The notes: generated from the letters alone by a model not told the origin. A stretch of DNA of 64,000 bases from Nocardia carnea NBRC 14403 (GCF_000308515.1 NZ_BAFV01000121.1:21936-85935), one strand, 5' to 3'; shown: positions 53,406 to 61,804, numbered from the stretch's first letter. Numbers and translations: made by a program.

Positions 53406-53582
53406 GTGCATCTCCTTCTGGTTGACCGGTCGTCTCTTGGCGCAGACCCCTGTACGGCGGTTCAGAGACAGCGTAAGTCTGTTAGGCCGGGGTATCGGAA
53501 CTGCCCGCGGATCATTCGCCGGTGACAGTCGATGCTGTCGGTGGCCGGATGGAGTGAGCTACCCGGATGGTCTGCTACGTGA

Positions 53583-53694
53583 TCAGGCTCGCACGAAGCG
53601 CATCAACGCGGAGTCGACCTCTGCGGTGCGCGTCCACGATAGGTCGTGGGGCGCGCCGTCCATGCGCACGAATCGACCGATGGTGATAGGGACT
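53583..53694 (-). pseudogene. C-terminal remnant of an alpha/beta hydrolase
   Basis: The minus-strand reading ends ITIGRFVRMDGAPH then DLSWTRTAEVDSALMRFVRA and a stop at 53583. The A-P-H with the following W-T and EV-AL--F pattern is the usual tail of alpha/beta hydrolases, including the catalytic His. Upstream of about 53694 the frame runs into the hip inverted repeat and hipA, with no further hydrolase sequence. Probably cut off by insertion or rearrangement. Confidence 0.5.
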
Positions 53695-53722
53695 CTGTAT
53701 CGGCAGGATACTGCCGATACAG
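53695..53722. promoter_or_regulatory. hip palindrome, copy 1
   Basis: CTGTATCGGCAG, four bases GATA, then CTGCCGATACAG: perfect 12-bp arms. The core at 53701-53716, CGGCAGGATACTGCCG, is the same motif as at 53762, 55217 and 55278. Confidence 0.75.
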
Positions 53723-53761
53723 GGGGTGAATGGGATTCGATGCACCGAAAACTGCCACTTC

Positions 53762-53777
53762 CGGCAATATTCTGCCG
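53762..53777. promoter_or_regulatory. hip palindrome, copy 2
   Basis: CGGCAATATTCTGCCG followed by ATA, 61 bp from copy 1 (start to start) and 35 bp past the hipA stop codon. Consensus of the four copies is CGGCA-RNATNC-TGCCGAT. Confidence 0.75.
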
Positions 53778-53811
53778 ATATGGACAGCTCGAATCCGGGT
53801 CGTCACATGGA

Positions 53812-55005
53812 TCAAAGCCGCTGCAACTCGCCGCGCCGGAACCGGAGTTCGCGCTCCACGCGGCGCAACGGAGATCCGGCGAAGGGGAGGCGATCGAAGT
53901 CGACTGCTTCAGCCGCGCGCAGTGCGATAGCACGAGCCGAGGCGGCACCGCGCTCCGGCAGTCCGATTTCGGCCGCGAATGCCAGCCAGTCGCGGGCCTT
54001 CAGCTTCCGGATACGCCCACCGATCGGCAAGGCCATCGAATCGTCGTCGTAGATCAGCGTGCAGGGGATGTCGTATATCGGTGCGATCGACCACCGCCCT
54101 TTCGCGTCCTCGAGCACACCGAGATTTTTTCCGTGCAGGTCCCCGTTCCCGGTCAGCCATGCGAACACGAACTGCAGGTACAGATTTCTGACGGCCACGC
54201 GCGGAGCATGTGTCACGGCAGCCAGGGTCCGGACAGCATCTATGGCGTCCACCGCGTATTTCTCGGCGGGTGGAAGTCCCATGACCTGTGTGGCGTCCTC
54301 GAACGCCGAGCGGGTCCATGTGCCGGCGTGTGCCACCCGGTCGAACCGTTGCACAAGCAATCCGGACGTACCGGTGCGGTCGGTGATCAGCTGTGCGGCG
54401 GCGACAGGAACCTTCAGTTCACGTGCAGCCTCGAGATGAACGGCCTCGTTTTCGACGAGATTCGGAAATCCGGACTGTGAGAGTTTCAGGATGAAGCGTC
54501 CGAAACCGGTTGAAAGTGGTGTACTGATCATCGACGTACTGGCTTTCTCCTGTACGCCGGGCAGTGCATGAGGATCCACCTTGTCCACCAGGGCGCCGAA
54601 ATCCAGATCTTCGGGTGCCTCTCCGTCCACCAGTGCCGGAACCTCGACGAGCGGTTCACCCGCAGGAACTACCTGCACGTCCCCGGGGGCGTCGGTGCCA
54701 ACTGCCAACAGCAGGGTGAGTTCATCGTCCAGGCTGGTCTTCACGGCACGTTGTAGTACGGATAACCGATGCCCTTCGGGTAGGAGCCCGGCGAAGTACG
54801 CGGGCAAGCTGCCGTCGAAGATGTGAATGGGCTCGTCCGTCACCGGTAGCGTGGTCGCGATCGGCCGTCCGGAGTGGGCCGAATACTCCGGAAGGTAACG
54901 GAATTCGATTGTTCCCTCGGAACTCTTGGTCAGCTGCGCAGCTCGCCGTCCGGACTTGTAGACATCCGCGGCACGGACCATGCGGAAGCGCTGGAGGTCG
55001 GTCAC
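53812..55005 (-). CDS. hipA: HipA-type serine/threonine kinase toxin
   Basis: 397 residues from GTG 55005, overlapping the hipB stop (GTGA). FRYLPEYSAHSGRPIATTLPV and FDGSLPAYFAGLLPEGHRL form the HipA N-subdomain; RFILKLSQSGFPNLVENEAVHLEAAREL is the ATP-binding region, NGDLHGKNLGVL the catalytic loop (H-G-K-N; Asp before it), and IAPIYDIPCTLIYDDDSMALPIGG the metal-binding segment. HipA kinases phosphorylate glutamyl-tRNA synthetase or similar targets, halting growth. All catalytic segments are intact, so the toxin is probably active. Confidence 0.9.
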   Translation of the reverse strand: MTDLQRFRMVRAADVYKSGRRAAQLTKSSEGTIEFRYLPEYSAHSGRPIATTLPVTDEPIHIFDGSLPAYFAGLLPEGHRLSVLQRAVKTSLDDELTLLLAVGTDAPGDVQVVPAGEPLVEVPALVDGEAPEDLDFGALVDKVDPHALPGVQEKASTSMISTPLSTGFGRFILKLSQSGFPNLVENEAVHLEAARELKVPVAAAQLITDRTGTSGLLVQRFDRVAHAGTWTRSAFEDATQVMGLPPAEKYAVDAIDAVRTLAAVTHAPRVAVRNLYLQFVFAWLTGNGDLHGKNLGVLEDAKGRWSIAPIYDIPCTLIYDDDSMALPIGGRIRKLKARDWLAFAAEIGLPERGAASARAIALRAAEAVDFDRLPFAGSPLRRVERELRFRRGELQRL

Positions 55006-55202
55006 CCGGTCAGGCTCAGAGTGAGGCCGAGGACATCGGCGACTTCGGCCACCGTACCGACGCCGGTTGTCCCGGTTCCGTGCTCGATATCGCGGACCGT
55101 GCGGGTCGAGGTTCCGGCGAGCTCGGCCAGCTGCTCTTGAGTGAGCTGGTACCGACGGCGCGCAGCGCGAATCTCGGCGCCGATGAGCTGCACACCATCC
55201 AT
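55002..55202 (-). CDS. hipB: HipB-type XRE antitoxin/repressor
   Basis: 66 residues from ATG 55202, chosen for GGGAGG 5 bases upstream. IRAARRRYQLTQEQLAELAGTSTRTVRDIEHGTGTTGVGTVAEVADVLGLTL is a complete XRE helix-turn-helix; there is almost nothing else, so it is shorter than E. coli HipB (88). Its C-terminal codons overlap hipA. It presumably binds the palindromes at 55217 and 55278 upstream of its own start. Confidence 0.88.
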   Translation of the reverse strand: MDGVQLIGAEIRAARRRYQLTQEQLAELAGTSTRTVRDIEHGTGTTGVGTVAEVADVLGLTLSLTG

Positions 55203-55216
55203 CCAGGCCTCCCGTG

Positions 55217-55232
55217 CGGCAGAATTCTGCCG
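55217..55232. promoter_or_regulatory. hip palindrome, copy 3 (hipBA operator)
   Basis: CGGCAGAATTCTGCCG is a perfect 16-bp palindrome 14 bases before the hipB ATG. It probably overlaps the promoter and mediates HipB/HipBA autorepression. Confidence 0.8.
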
Positions 55233-55277
55233 ATCTATCCAACTACCTGGCATGATGATATGCCCGAAGCTGATAAA

Positions 55278-55293
55278 CGGCAAAATACTGCCG
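55278..55293. promoter_or_regulatory. hip palindrome, copy 4 (hipBA operator)
   Basis: CGGCAAAATACTGCCG followed by ATT, exactly 61 bp from copy 3, the same spacing as between copies 1 and 2. A two-site arrangement on one side of a promoter fits cooperative HipB dimer binding. Confidence 0.75.
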
Positions 55294-55362
55294 ATTTGTT
55301 GGGTCGTGACGCTGCCGGCGCGGTGACGTACCGGTCTGGCAGCTGACCCGATCCGGCAGAAC

Positions 55363-55853
55363 AGGATCGTGGCGCTGGGCGGCGGACGAGTCGAGGACAT
55401 CGTCACCGAACTCGAGCACGTCGCGGTCGGCCGGATCGGGATCAGCCCCGCCTACGCGAACCTGACGGACACGCGCGCGCCTTGCACCTGGCGAGCTTGC
55501 GGTGTTGAGCTGGTCTACACCGCGGGACACGCAGGTCACCGTCTTCGGCGGCAGTCCCTCGGGCGGACTTGTCGACACAACGTGGAGGAGAGCCGCCGCA
55601 CCGCCCGAGACATCGTCGGGCCGTACTCGACCTTCCAACGCCGGAACGCGAGATGCTCCTGCGGTCTTTCCAGACCTGGTTCGATACCGACTGCTCCACG
55701 AAACGAGCCGCCGCGGCTCTCGACTGCCATGCCAATACGGTGCGTAACCGGCTCCGGCGTATCGACGAGCTGACCGGACGCAGTTTCGGCAAGTCCTGGG
55801 CAGCCGCTGAGCTCGCCGTCGCGCTGGAGGCGTCTGATCGCCCGCCCCGGATA
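55363..55853 (+). pseudogene. PucR/CdaR-family regulator, frameshifted and 5'-truncated
   Basis: Fragments of one protein lie in different plus-strand frames. GGGRVEDIVTELEHVA with VGRIGISPAYANLTDT is in one frame (about 55369-55475); VTVFGGSPSGGLV follows in another; VEESRRTARDIVGPYSTF returns to the first; and DLPTPEREMLLRSFQTWFDTD with RAAAALDCHANTVRNRLRRIDELTGRS sits in a third (about 55630-55790). The last is the typical C-terminal helix-turn-helix of PucR regulators. At least three frameshifts and no N terminus: clearly dead. Confidence 0.75.
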
Positions 55854-55979
55854 AGGTGCTGGTCCGGCTGGACCGGCAGAAGGCGCCGATGATCGTCGCG
55901 GCCGTCGGGGAACCCCTGCTGCGGGTGCTGGCCGTTCTCGTTCCGGAGCAGGAGGAGTCTCGACTCCCGGACAGTGACG

Positions 55980-56267
55980 CTATGCGGCGAAATCGATGGT
56001 GAGATGCGATTCGAGAGCGGAGGCAATGCGATCCAGCGTTGTCAGCGTCGGGACCACATCGCCGGCCTCGAATCGGCTGACAGCGTGCTGCTTCATACCT
56101 GCCCGCCGGGCCAGTTCGGCCTGCGTCCATCCCCGCGCTTCGCGCGCCTCACGAACCTTTTTGCCCAATTCGTAGGCAATTTGGGCGCTCCGATACGCCT
56201 CCTGGTACTCCGGTGTCGCGCGAACCTCCGCGCTGCGCCGGTCGAATTCCTCTTGACTGATGCTCAT
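55980..56267 (-). CDS. XRE family antitoxin-like protein (orphan, HigA-like)
   Basis: 95 residues from ATG 56267 with GAGGAGATC upstream. An acidic N-terminal arm (MSISQEEFDRRSAEVRATPEYQEAY) precedes an XRE helix-turn-helix: VREAREARGWTQAELARRAGMKQHAVSRFEAGDVVPTLTTLDRIASAL. The layout is that of antitoxins encoded downstream of RelE/HigB toxins, but no toxin gene precedes it: within 80 bases upstream the sequence becomes a truncated IS481 transposase. Probably an antitoxin left after its toxin gene was lost. Confidence 0.8.
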   Translation of the reverse strand: MSISQEEFDRRSAEVRATPEYQEAYRSAQIAYELGKKVREAREARGWTQAELARRAGMKQHAVSRFEAGDVVPTLTTLDRIASALESHLTIDFAA

Positions 56268-56346
56268 GATGATCTCCTCATGGTTCGGTGCTCGTCACAG
56301 CGTGAACACGTTGTGAAAGGTCCTGTCGTGTTCGGTATGCGCGAAG

Positions 56347-56808
56347 CGTGGGTACACCTACCTACACTTGGCAATCGACGGATACTCCCGGCTCTCCTAC
56401 ACCGAGCCACTGCTCGACGATAAGGGGTCGACCGCTGCGGCGTTCCTGACCCGCGCGAAGGTCCGGTTTGCCGCCCACGGGATTACGCACATCCATCGTG
56501 TGGTCACCGACAACGGAGCGTGCTACCGCTCCAGTGACTTCGCACGGATCGTTGGCAACGAGTCCCGGCACCAGAAGACGAAACCCTACACCCCACGTCA
56601 CAACGGAAAAGTTGAACGCTATCAACGGATCCTGTCCGAGGAACTACTTTACGCCCGGAGCTTCCCCAGCGAGGAATCCCGATCAGCAGCGATCGCAGTC
56701 CGGAACATCCGCTACAACTACCACCGACCCCATAGCGTTGCCGAGGGTATGCCGCCAGCGTCACGGTTCCGAGTGGGCGTCACCAACGTCCGGCCCTCAT
56801 ACAGCTAG
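56347..56808 (+). pseudogene. IS481-family transposase, 5'-truncated
   Basis: Integrase core only, starting around GYTYLHLAIDGYSRL. The three catalytic residues are visible: Asp in LAIDGYS, Asp in VVTDNGACYRS and Glu in HNGKVERYQRIL. The N-terminal helix-turn-helix half (about 150 residues in full-length IS481 transposases) is missing, and no start codon or ribosome-binding site is present at the break. No terminal inverted repeats were found. A dead IS remnant marking a rearrangement point next to the orphan antitoxin. Confidence 0.85.
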
Positions 56809-56856
56809 TGCATGCGGTAGCGTCGCGGTGTTCGATCGGTGATGAGAGGGAGCAGC

Positions 56857-58362
56857 GTGTTGGGGGTGGGTTCGGCCTTCGCCGGGTATCGGATCGAGGG
56901 AGTCCTCGGACAAGGCGGAATGGGGACCGTCTATCTCGCCCGGCACCCACGGCTGCCACGTAGCGTCGCGCTGAAACTGCTGAATCGTGAGGTCTGCACC
57001 GACCCCGAACTGTCCCGCCGCTTCGAACGCGAAGCCGATGTTGTTGCCCGCCTGGAACATCCGGCGATCGTCGGAATCTACGACCGTGGCGCCGACGACG
57101 GTCATCTGTGGATCGCCATGCAGTACATCCGTGGCACCGATGCCTCCACATGGAACGCCGCCGCGCATCCTGCCGCGACCGCGGTGCGCCTCGTCGCCGA
57201 AACCGCCGCCGCACTCGACTACGCCCATAGCCGCGGAGTTCTGCACCGTGACGTGAAACCCGCCAACATCCTCATCGCCGACGGTGACGAGTTCCGCGAA
57301 ACCCACGCCGTCCTCACCGATTTCGGTATCGCCCGGCTCACCGACGCCAACAACACGAAGGTCACCGCCACCGGTACGTTCACCGCGACCCTCGCCTACG
57401 GTTCCCCCGAGCAACTTTCGGGTGAGGTGGTCGATCACCGCTCGGACCAGTATTCGCTGGCCTGCACGTTGTTCGCCGTCCTCGCCGGTCATCCGCCCTA
57501 CGCTTCGACGAACCCGGGGCAGGTCGTCATGGGGCATATTTCGAAACCTCCGCCTCGGCTCACTGAATCCCGTCCGGATCTTCCGGCAGCCGTGGATGCG
57601 GTGCTCGCGCGGGCCATGGCCAAGGATCGTGACGACCGCTTCGCCAGCTGCACCGACTTCGTCAACGCTGTGCGTTGCGCACTCGACGGCGGGTACGTCG
57701 CGGCCGACCTTGCACGCTCGGCTCCCACGGTCCACAACGCCGATTCGGGCGGCCAGGCGATGCCGTTCGGTCCGAAGGCGCCCGGAATCGCTGCCGAACG
57801 CAATGATCGCCGGATGGCCGGGGCATCGCCGCATGATCCGCGGGTCGCGGCCCTGGCGCGGCCCATATTCGATCCGCGCGCGGCACCGAACGGGCGCGTG
57901 CCCGAGGATCCGCAAGAGCCGTCGCCCTCGAAGACGGCGGCGTTCACCGCAGGGATCATCACGCTGATCTTCGGACTGCTGTTCGGGGTGGGATTCATCG
58001 GGAGCCTGGCGGTGACCATGTCCGCTACGAACAGCGACGACGGGGATTCCCCCACGGTGATCGCTATCTTCATGCTGCTCACAGTGCTGTGGAATAGTGC
58101 GGCGATGTTGTTGCTGTCGGGTAGGCACGCGGGGCGAGTCCTGACCGGTATTTGTTGGGGTATCGGTGTTGCAGTCTGCGCCACCGCGGTGATCCAGCTG
58201 GCGACCTCTCCGATCACCGGCGGCGACGATGTCGCTGTGATCGCCATGTACGTGTTCCTATTTGCGTTGTCCGGGTGTGTGCTGGCGTGCGCGGCGGGAC
58301 GTGCGACAAAACGCTGGGTCGACTACCGGACGATGGTTCGTATGCGGAGGTACCGGTACTGA
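56857..58362 (+). CDS. PknB-type serine/threonine protein kinase with four C-terminal TM segments
   Basis: 501 residues from GTG 56857 (AGAGGGAG upstream; ATG 56842 possible). With that start: G-Q-G-G-M-G near 18-23, catalytic Lys40 (VALKLL), HRDVKPANIL with Asp132, DFGIAR with Asp155, and a normal activation loop up to YGSPEQL. After a roughly 90-residue linker come four hydrophobic segments (about 375-400, 411-433, 437-460, 468-490). Unlike PknB there is no extracellular PASTA part; the kinase is anchored by a four-helix bundle. Sits upstream of ESX accessory genes, but a link is not shown. Confidence 0.92.
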   Translation: MLGVGSAFAGYRIEGVLGQGGMGTVYLARHPRLPRSVALKLLNREVCTDPELSRRFEREADVVARLEHPAIVGIYDRGADDGHLWIAMQYIRGTDASTWNAAAHPAATAVRLVAETAAALDYAHSRGVLHRDVKPANILIADGDEFRETHAVLTDFGIARLTDANNTKVTATGTFTATLAYGSPEQLSGEVVDHRSDQYSLACTLFAVLAGHPPYASTNPGQVVMGHISKPPPRLTESRPDLPAAVDAVLARAMAKDRDDRFASCTDFVNAVRCALDGGYVAADLARSAPTVHNADSGGQAMPFGPKAPGIAAERNDRRMAGASPHDPRVAALARPIFDPRAAPNGRVPEDPQEPSPSKTAAFTAGIITLIFGLLFGVGFIGSLAVTMSATNSDDGDSPTVIAIFMLLTVLWNSAAMLLLSGRHAGRVLTGICWGIGVAVCATAVIQLATSPITGGDDVAVIAMYVFLFALSGCVLACAAGRATKRWVDYRTMVRMRRYRY

Positions 58363-58553
58363 CGTGCCGGTGCAGGTGCGGAACCAGTTCGGAGTGTGCC
58401 GCGGAGGTGGGCAGTCGGTTGGCGGCAACGCGGGCGGCCTGGGTGAGACCGGGAACCGGTGCGGTCTGCCGGGCGGTGATAGGGTCGGCGGGACGCGGGG
58501 GGCCGGCCGGTTCCCGTTCGATGTACTGGACTACCGGTGTCGGGAGGTTTGAG

Positions 58554-59123
58554 ATGACCGCTGTTCGGTCGATTCGGGCGATGTTGTGCGGCGCGGGTAT
58601 TGCGCTGTTGGTCGCGGGGTGTGGGACCGATAGTGAGGGCGCGGCTACGCCGGTGACCACGGCCACCGGATTGCCGATTGCGGCGGAGGCGCCCTCCTCC
58701 TTTGATCCGTGCACCGAAATTCCGCAGGAGATTCTGGCGTCGGAAGATCTACGGCGTGGGGTGACGGATGCGAACGTTGATGGGGCACAGGGGATCAAAT
58801 GGCGGGGGTGCCGGTTTGTCGCTCCGGACAGCTATGCGGTGGGGATTACGACGACGAATCTGACGCTGGACGTGGTGCGGGATAACGAGAACTTTTCCGT
58901 CCGGAACGAATACGCCGTGGACGGTCGGCCGGCGATGGCGGTGGATGCCGTCGAACAATCCGATAAACGCGCGTCCTGCACTTTTTATGTGGAGATGGCC
59001 GGGGGGAGCCTCGAACTGTCGATGAGTAACCCGGGCTCGCGTGCCAAGACCGGGCATCTGGACACCTGTGGTCTGGCGCTCGGCTTGGCGGAAAAAGTTG
59101 CCCCGTTGATCCCGGATGAGTGA
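58554..59123 (+). CDS. DUF3558 family lipoprotein
   Basis: 189 residues from ATG 58554 after GGGAGG. Signal peptide MTAVRSIRAMLCGAGIALLVAGC with lipobox ending at Cys23, so it is lipid-anchored outside the membrane. SFDPCTEIPQEIL near 49, GIKWRGCRFV near 80 and the later CTFYVEMAGGSLEL and DTCGLALGLAEKV blocks give the conserved cysteines of DUF3558 lipoproteins, frequent in Nocardia and mycobacteria beside ESX genes. Function unknown. Confidence 0.88.
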   Translation: MTAVRSIRAMLCGAGIALLVAGCGTDSEGAATPVTTATGLPIAAEAPSSFDPCTEIPQEILASEDLRRGVTDANVDGAQGIKWRGCRFVAPDSYAVGITTTNLTLDVVRDNENFSVRNEYAVDGRPAMAVDAVEQSDKRASCTFYVEMAGGSLELSMSNPGSRAKTGHLDTCGLALGLAEKVAPLIPDE

Positions 59124-59174
59124 ACGATCACCTGGGCGATATGGAGTTGATCGGAATGAGGGAGGGAGCGGGCT

Positions 59175-59672
59175 GTGAGTGAGGATACTCCGCCCCGGCC
59201 GCTCGGGGATCTGTTAACCGAGGCCCGGGAAGGCCGGCTGTCGGTGAATCTCGGAGCAGGCGCACCCGGTGACGCGATCCGGGTGAATGCCGAAGAGTTC
59301 GTGTATATGGAGCGGGACTGTGAAGGATTCAAGCTGCTGATCCAAGAGTTACAGGGTATCGCTGAGGAGATCTGGAGGCGTGAACGCTGGGATATCGGTG
59401 AAGGCACTGAAGACCTCCGTTCGGCAAATACTCTCGTGGGTCGATTCCGGCACAAGGCCATGGAATCCGACGATGGCAACGATGTTTTCGCGATCCTGGA
59501 ACAGCATTACCAGATCGTCGTGGATATCCAGGAGCTGCACCGCGCGGTCGCGCAGCGGTACATGGAGACCGATGATGCGTTCGCCGCGCGATACAACGAG
59601 TTGATGGCGAGTGCGCCGCCTTCGGTGCCGTTGCAGCTGCCGCCCGCGTTCCCGATCCCGCCGGGTGTGTAA
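59175..59672 (+). CDS. Helical protein of an ESX accessory cluster, unknown function
   Basis: 165 residues from GTG 59175 with GAGGGAG upstream. EEFVYMERDCEGFKLLIQELQGIAEEIWRRERWDIGEG and NDVFAILEQHYQIVVDIQELHRAVAQRYMETDDAFAARYNEL are two long amphipathic helices, as in small ESX-secreted or PE-like partners. A proline-rich tail (PPSVPLQLPPAFPIPPG) follows. No WxG is present. It sits directly before the WXG/PPE-like gene and may be its helical partner (inference). Confidence 0.7.
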   Translation: MSEDTPPRPLGDLLTEAREGRLSVNLGAGAPGDAIRVNAEEFVYMERDCEGFKLLIQELQGIAEEIWRRERWDIGEGTEDLRSANTLVGRFRHKAMESDDGNDVFAILEQHYQIVVDIQELHRAVAQRYMETDDAFAARYNELMASAPPSVPLQLPPAFPIPPGV

Positions 59673-59715
59673 TGAGACCGCGTAATAGTTCAGTTTGTTC
59701 GATTCAGGGGGCTCG

Positions 59716-60891
59716 ATGACCTTCCAGAACGAGGGTCCGAAGATCGGTGATCCCGAGGAACCCAACGGGTTTTCCCATCCGGAGATCAACGGCGCGTTCA
59801 AACCGTTGATGCCGGGCGACCACGGGATGAAGGCATCGGAGCAGTACGGCGATATCGCCACCCAGTGGGAGAACGGTGTCACTGTGTTCGCCTCGCGGAT
59901 CCGCCGGTCCAGCGCTGCGGCCTGGGAAGGAGCGGCCGCGGAGCAAGCCCGCCAGGCCATCGACAACTACGCCACCCGGGCGGAGGATCTGGTGCCCGCG
60001 CTGCACGCTCTGTCCGTCCAGGTCGACAACACCGTGGTATCGGTCATGCGCACCCAGAACAACCTTCCCGAGGTGATCGAGAAGAAAGAGTGGTGGCACA
60101 GCGATGAGTGGACTTTCTTCGGGTTCGACAACGAGCGTACCGATACCGAGGAAGCGGCCCGGCAAGTTATGCGGGATGACTATATATCGGGATTTGTGCA
60201 GGCAGATGGTCTGATTCCCGTCCTTCCGGTGCCTGTGAATCCGACGCAGCCACTGCACACCGACCTGCCGACCGGAAACGGTGACCAGCCTGGACCGGGT
60301 GGTACGACCACCGGCCCGGGCGGCAATCCAGGCGGGCCGGATACCGGCCAACCGGCGGGAGAGGACCCGGCCGGGGAAGAGCCTGGTGCGGAACAGCCCG
60401 GTGAGGAGCCGGGGACCGAGCAGCCGGCGGGCACCGAGCAGCCAGGTGAGACGGCGCCCGCGAATACGACACCGTCCACCACCGAGAGCCCGATATCCAC
60501 GACGCCGAGTACCACCACCGTCCCCAGCGGGACCACTCCCGGACTGGGCATCCCAGGGTCGCCGGGCTCGCCCAGCGGTAGTCCGGTGACCACCGGGGAG
60601 CCGGGACGAACGGTGTCCGGGACGCCGAATGCCGCAGGCGCGCCCGTTCCGGCGGGGTCGACAGCGGCCGCGCCGAATGCCGGCAGCCCGCGCAGCGGTA
60701 TGCCCGGAATGATGTCGCCGGGTGCGGCCGGGCGTGGGCAGCAGGGGCAGGACGATGATCGCCGTGAAACCCCCGACTACCTGATCAACGCCGAGAACGC
60801 CGAAGAACTGCTCGGCGAACAGGCACCCACAATTCCCGGGGGTGTGCTGGGCGGCGAAGCACCGGCCGCGCAACCTCCGCGGGACGCCTGA
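59716..60891 (+). CDS. WXG/PPE-like ESX substrate with proline/threonine-rich tail
   Basis: 391 residues from ATG 59716. The N-terminal about 170 residues are helical with a W-E-G turn (SSAAAWEGAAAEQARQAIDNYATRAEDLV), the helix-WxG-helix of WXG100/PPE proteins. From about 180 to 345 the chain is low complexity: repeated G-E-E-P-G-A/T-E-Q-P blocks, then Ser/Thr/Pro/Gly runs. A short conserved end, DYLINAENAEELLGEQAP-IPGGVLG, resembles Nocardia PPE-like proteins. Likely exported by a type VII system, with EspG encoded next door as chaperone. Confidence 0.82.
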   Translation: MTFQNEGPKIGDPEEPNGFSHPEINGAFKPLMPGDHGMKASEQYGDIATQWENGVTVFASRIRRSSAAAWEGAAAEQARQAIDNYATRAEDLVPALHALSVQVDNTVVSVMRTQNNLPEVIEKKEWWHSDEWTFFGFDNERTDTEEAARQVMRDDYISGFVQADGLIPVLPVPVNPTQPLHTDLPTGNGDQPGPGGTTTGPGGNPGGPDTGQPAGEDPAGEEPGAEQPGEEPGTEQPAGTEQPGETAPANTTPSTTESPISTTPSTTTVPSGTTPGLGIPGSPGSPSGSPVTTGEPGRTVSGTPNAAGAPVPAGSTAAAPNAGSPRSGMPGMMSPGAAGRGQQGQDDDRRETPDYLINAENAEELLGEQAPTIPGGVLGGEAPAAQPPRDA

Positions 60892-60978
60892 CCCCTCCGC
60901 CGCCCCGCCTGTTTCGGAGAACTCTGCCGGGCGCGGGGCGTCCATCTCCGTGACACATCGAGGAAACCCGCACCGACA

Positions 60979-61740
60979 ATGAGCAAATGGATCTGGGAAC
61001 CGGATGATTTCGCCGCGCTCTGGTATCGCGACGGAATCGACCGGTTCCCGCGCCCGCTGCGCTATCTGAGCCGCTACAAGACCCGAAATCCGTACGAGGC
61101 GCATGCCGCAGCGGTGCGGGCGCGGTACGACCGCGATGAGCACGAGCTGATCCGGCTCGCGCTGCACACACTGTCCGCCAGTGATCTGCGGATCGAGATC
61201 CTGGGCGGGTCGACCGCGACTGACAGGGGCGGGGTGCGTGAATACCGGGTGGTCGGTGCGCAGACCACACGTCACGGGGTGGTGCTGGCGCAGTCGGCGA
61301 TCGACGGTGTCGACGGTTCGGTGCACGCCCAGCTGTTCGCCGCCGACCAACTCCCGAAACGGCTGGCCGGGCTGCTGCCGAAGTGCGCGCCGGGGCGAGA
61401 GGCGCCGGGCACCTTTCATATCGACGATCTCGCGCCGGGCCGTGAGCAGCAGCAGTCGATGCGGCGGGGGCCCGGTGAGCAGTATCGGCGCCTCGCGAGG
61501 CGGCCCGCCGACGGTGGCGGAAATGCCGGATTGCGAGTCGGTTCGATCCTGGATCGGCCGAAGCCGTGGTACGGGTTCCGGTGGTACGACATCACCGGCG
61601 ACGGGCGGTACCTGGAGAAGCGAACCCGTGAGCATGTGAGTGTGCGTCCGGCCGGGCCCCAGGATTTCGCGGCCGGATTCGCCGAATGGATCGACCGTTC
61701 CCTGCGTCGCCTCCGTGAAGAGGAAGCGGAAGTCTGGTGA
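60979..61740 (+). CDS. espG: ESX secretion-associated protein EspG
   Basis: 253 residues from ATG 60979, 87 bases after the PPE-like gene. WIWEPDDFAALWYRDGIDRFPRPLRYLSRYKTRNPYEAHAAAVRARYD is the EspG opening; GVVLAQSAIDGVDGSVHAQLFAADQLPKRLAGLLP and the C-terminal WYDITGDGRYLEKRTREHVSVRPAGPQDFAAGFAEWIDRSL match the EspG fold. Family role: cytosolic chaperone that binds cognate PE-PPE pairs for ESX export. Its likely client is the protein at 59716. Confidence 0.87.
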   Translation: MSKWIWEPDDFAALWYRDGIDRFPRPLRYLSRYKTRNPYEAHAAAVRARYDRDEHELIRLALHTLSASDLRIEILGGSTATDRGGVREYRVVGAQTTRHGVVLAQSAIDGVDGSVHAQLFAADQLPKRLAGLLPKCAPGREAPGTFHIDDLAPGREQQQSMRRGPGEQYRRLARRPADGGGNAGLRVGSILDRPKPWYGFRWYDITGDGRYLEKRTREHVSVRPAGPQDFAAGFAEWIDRSLRRLREEEAEVW

Positions 61741-61804
61741 TTCGCCTCCCCTGCGCCGGACGGTGACCGTCGGCATTTCGGCACCGAACGGGGAGAAACG
61801 CCGG

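Larger units (their letters stand above)
53412..53811. other. Intergenic region downstream of hipA
   Basis: 400 bases containing no intact gene: a hydrolase remnant at 53583-53694 and two copies of the hip palindrome at 53695-53722 and 53762-53777. Nothing else was seen. Confidence 0.6.

Noticed and set aside
53383..54480. 365-residue plus-strand frame across hipA
   Set aside because: Antisense to an intact hipA with all kinase motifs; no start signal and no family features.
60240..60700. Possible tandem DNA repeat
   Set aside because: The repetition is the codon-level reflection of a Pro/Gly/Glu/Thr-rich protein tail, irregular in period, not a DNA satellite.
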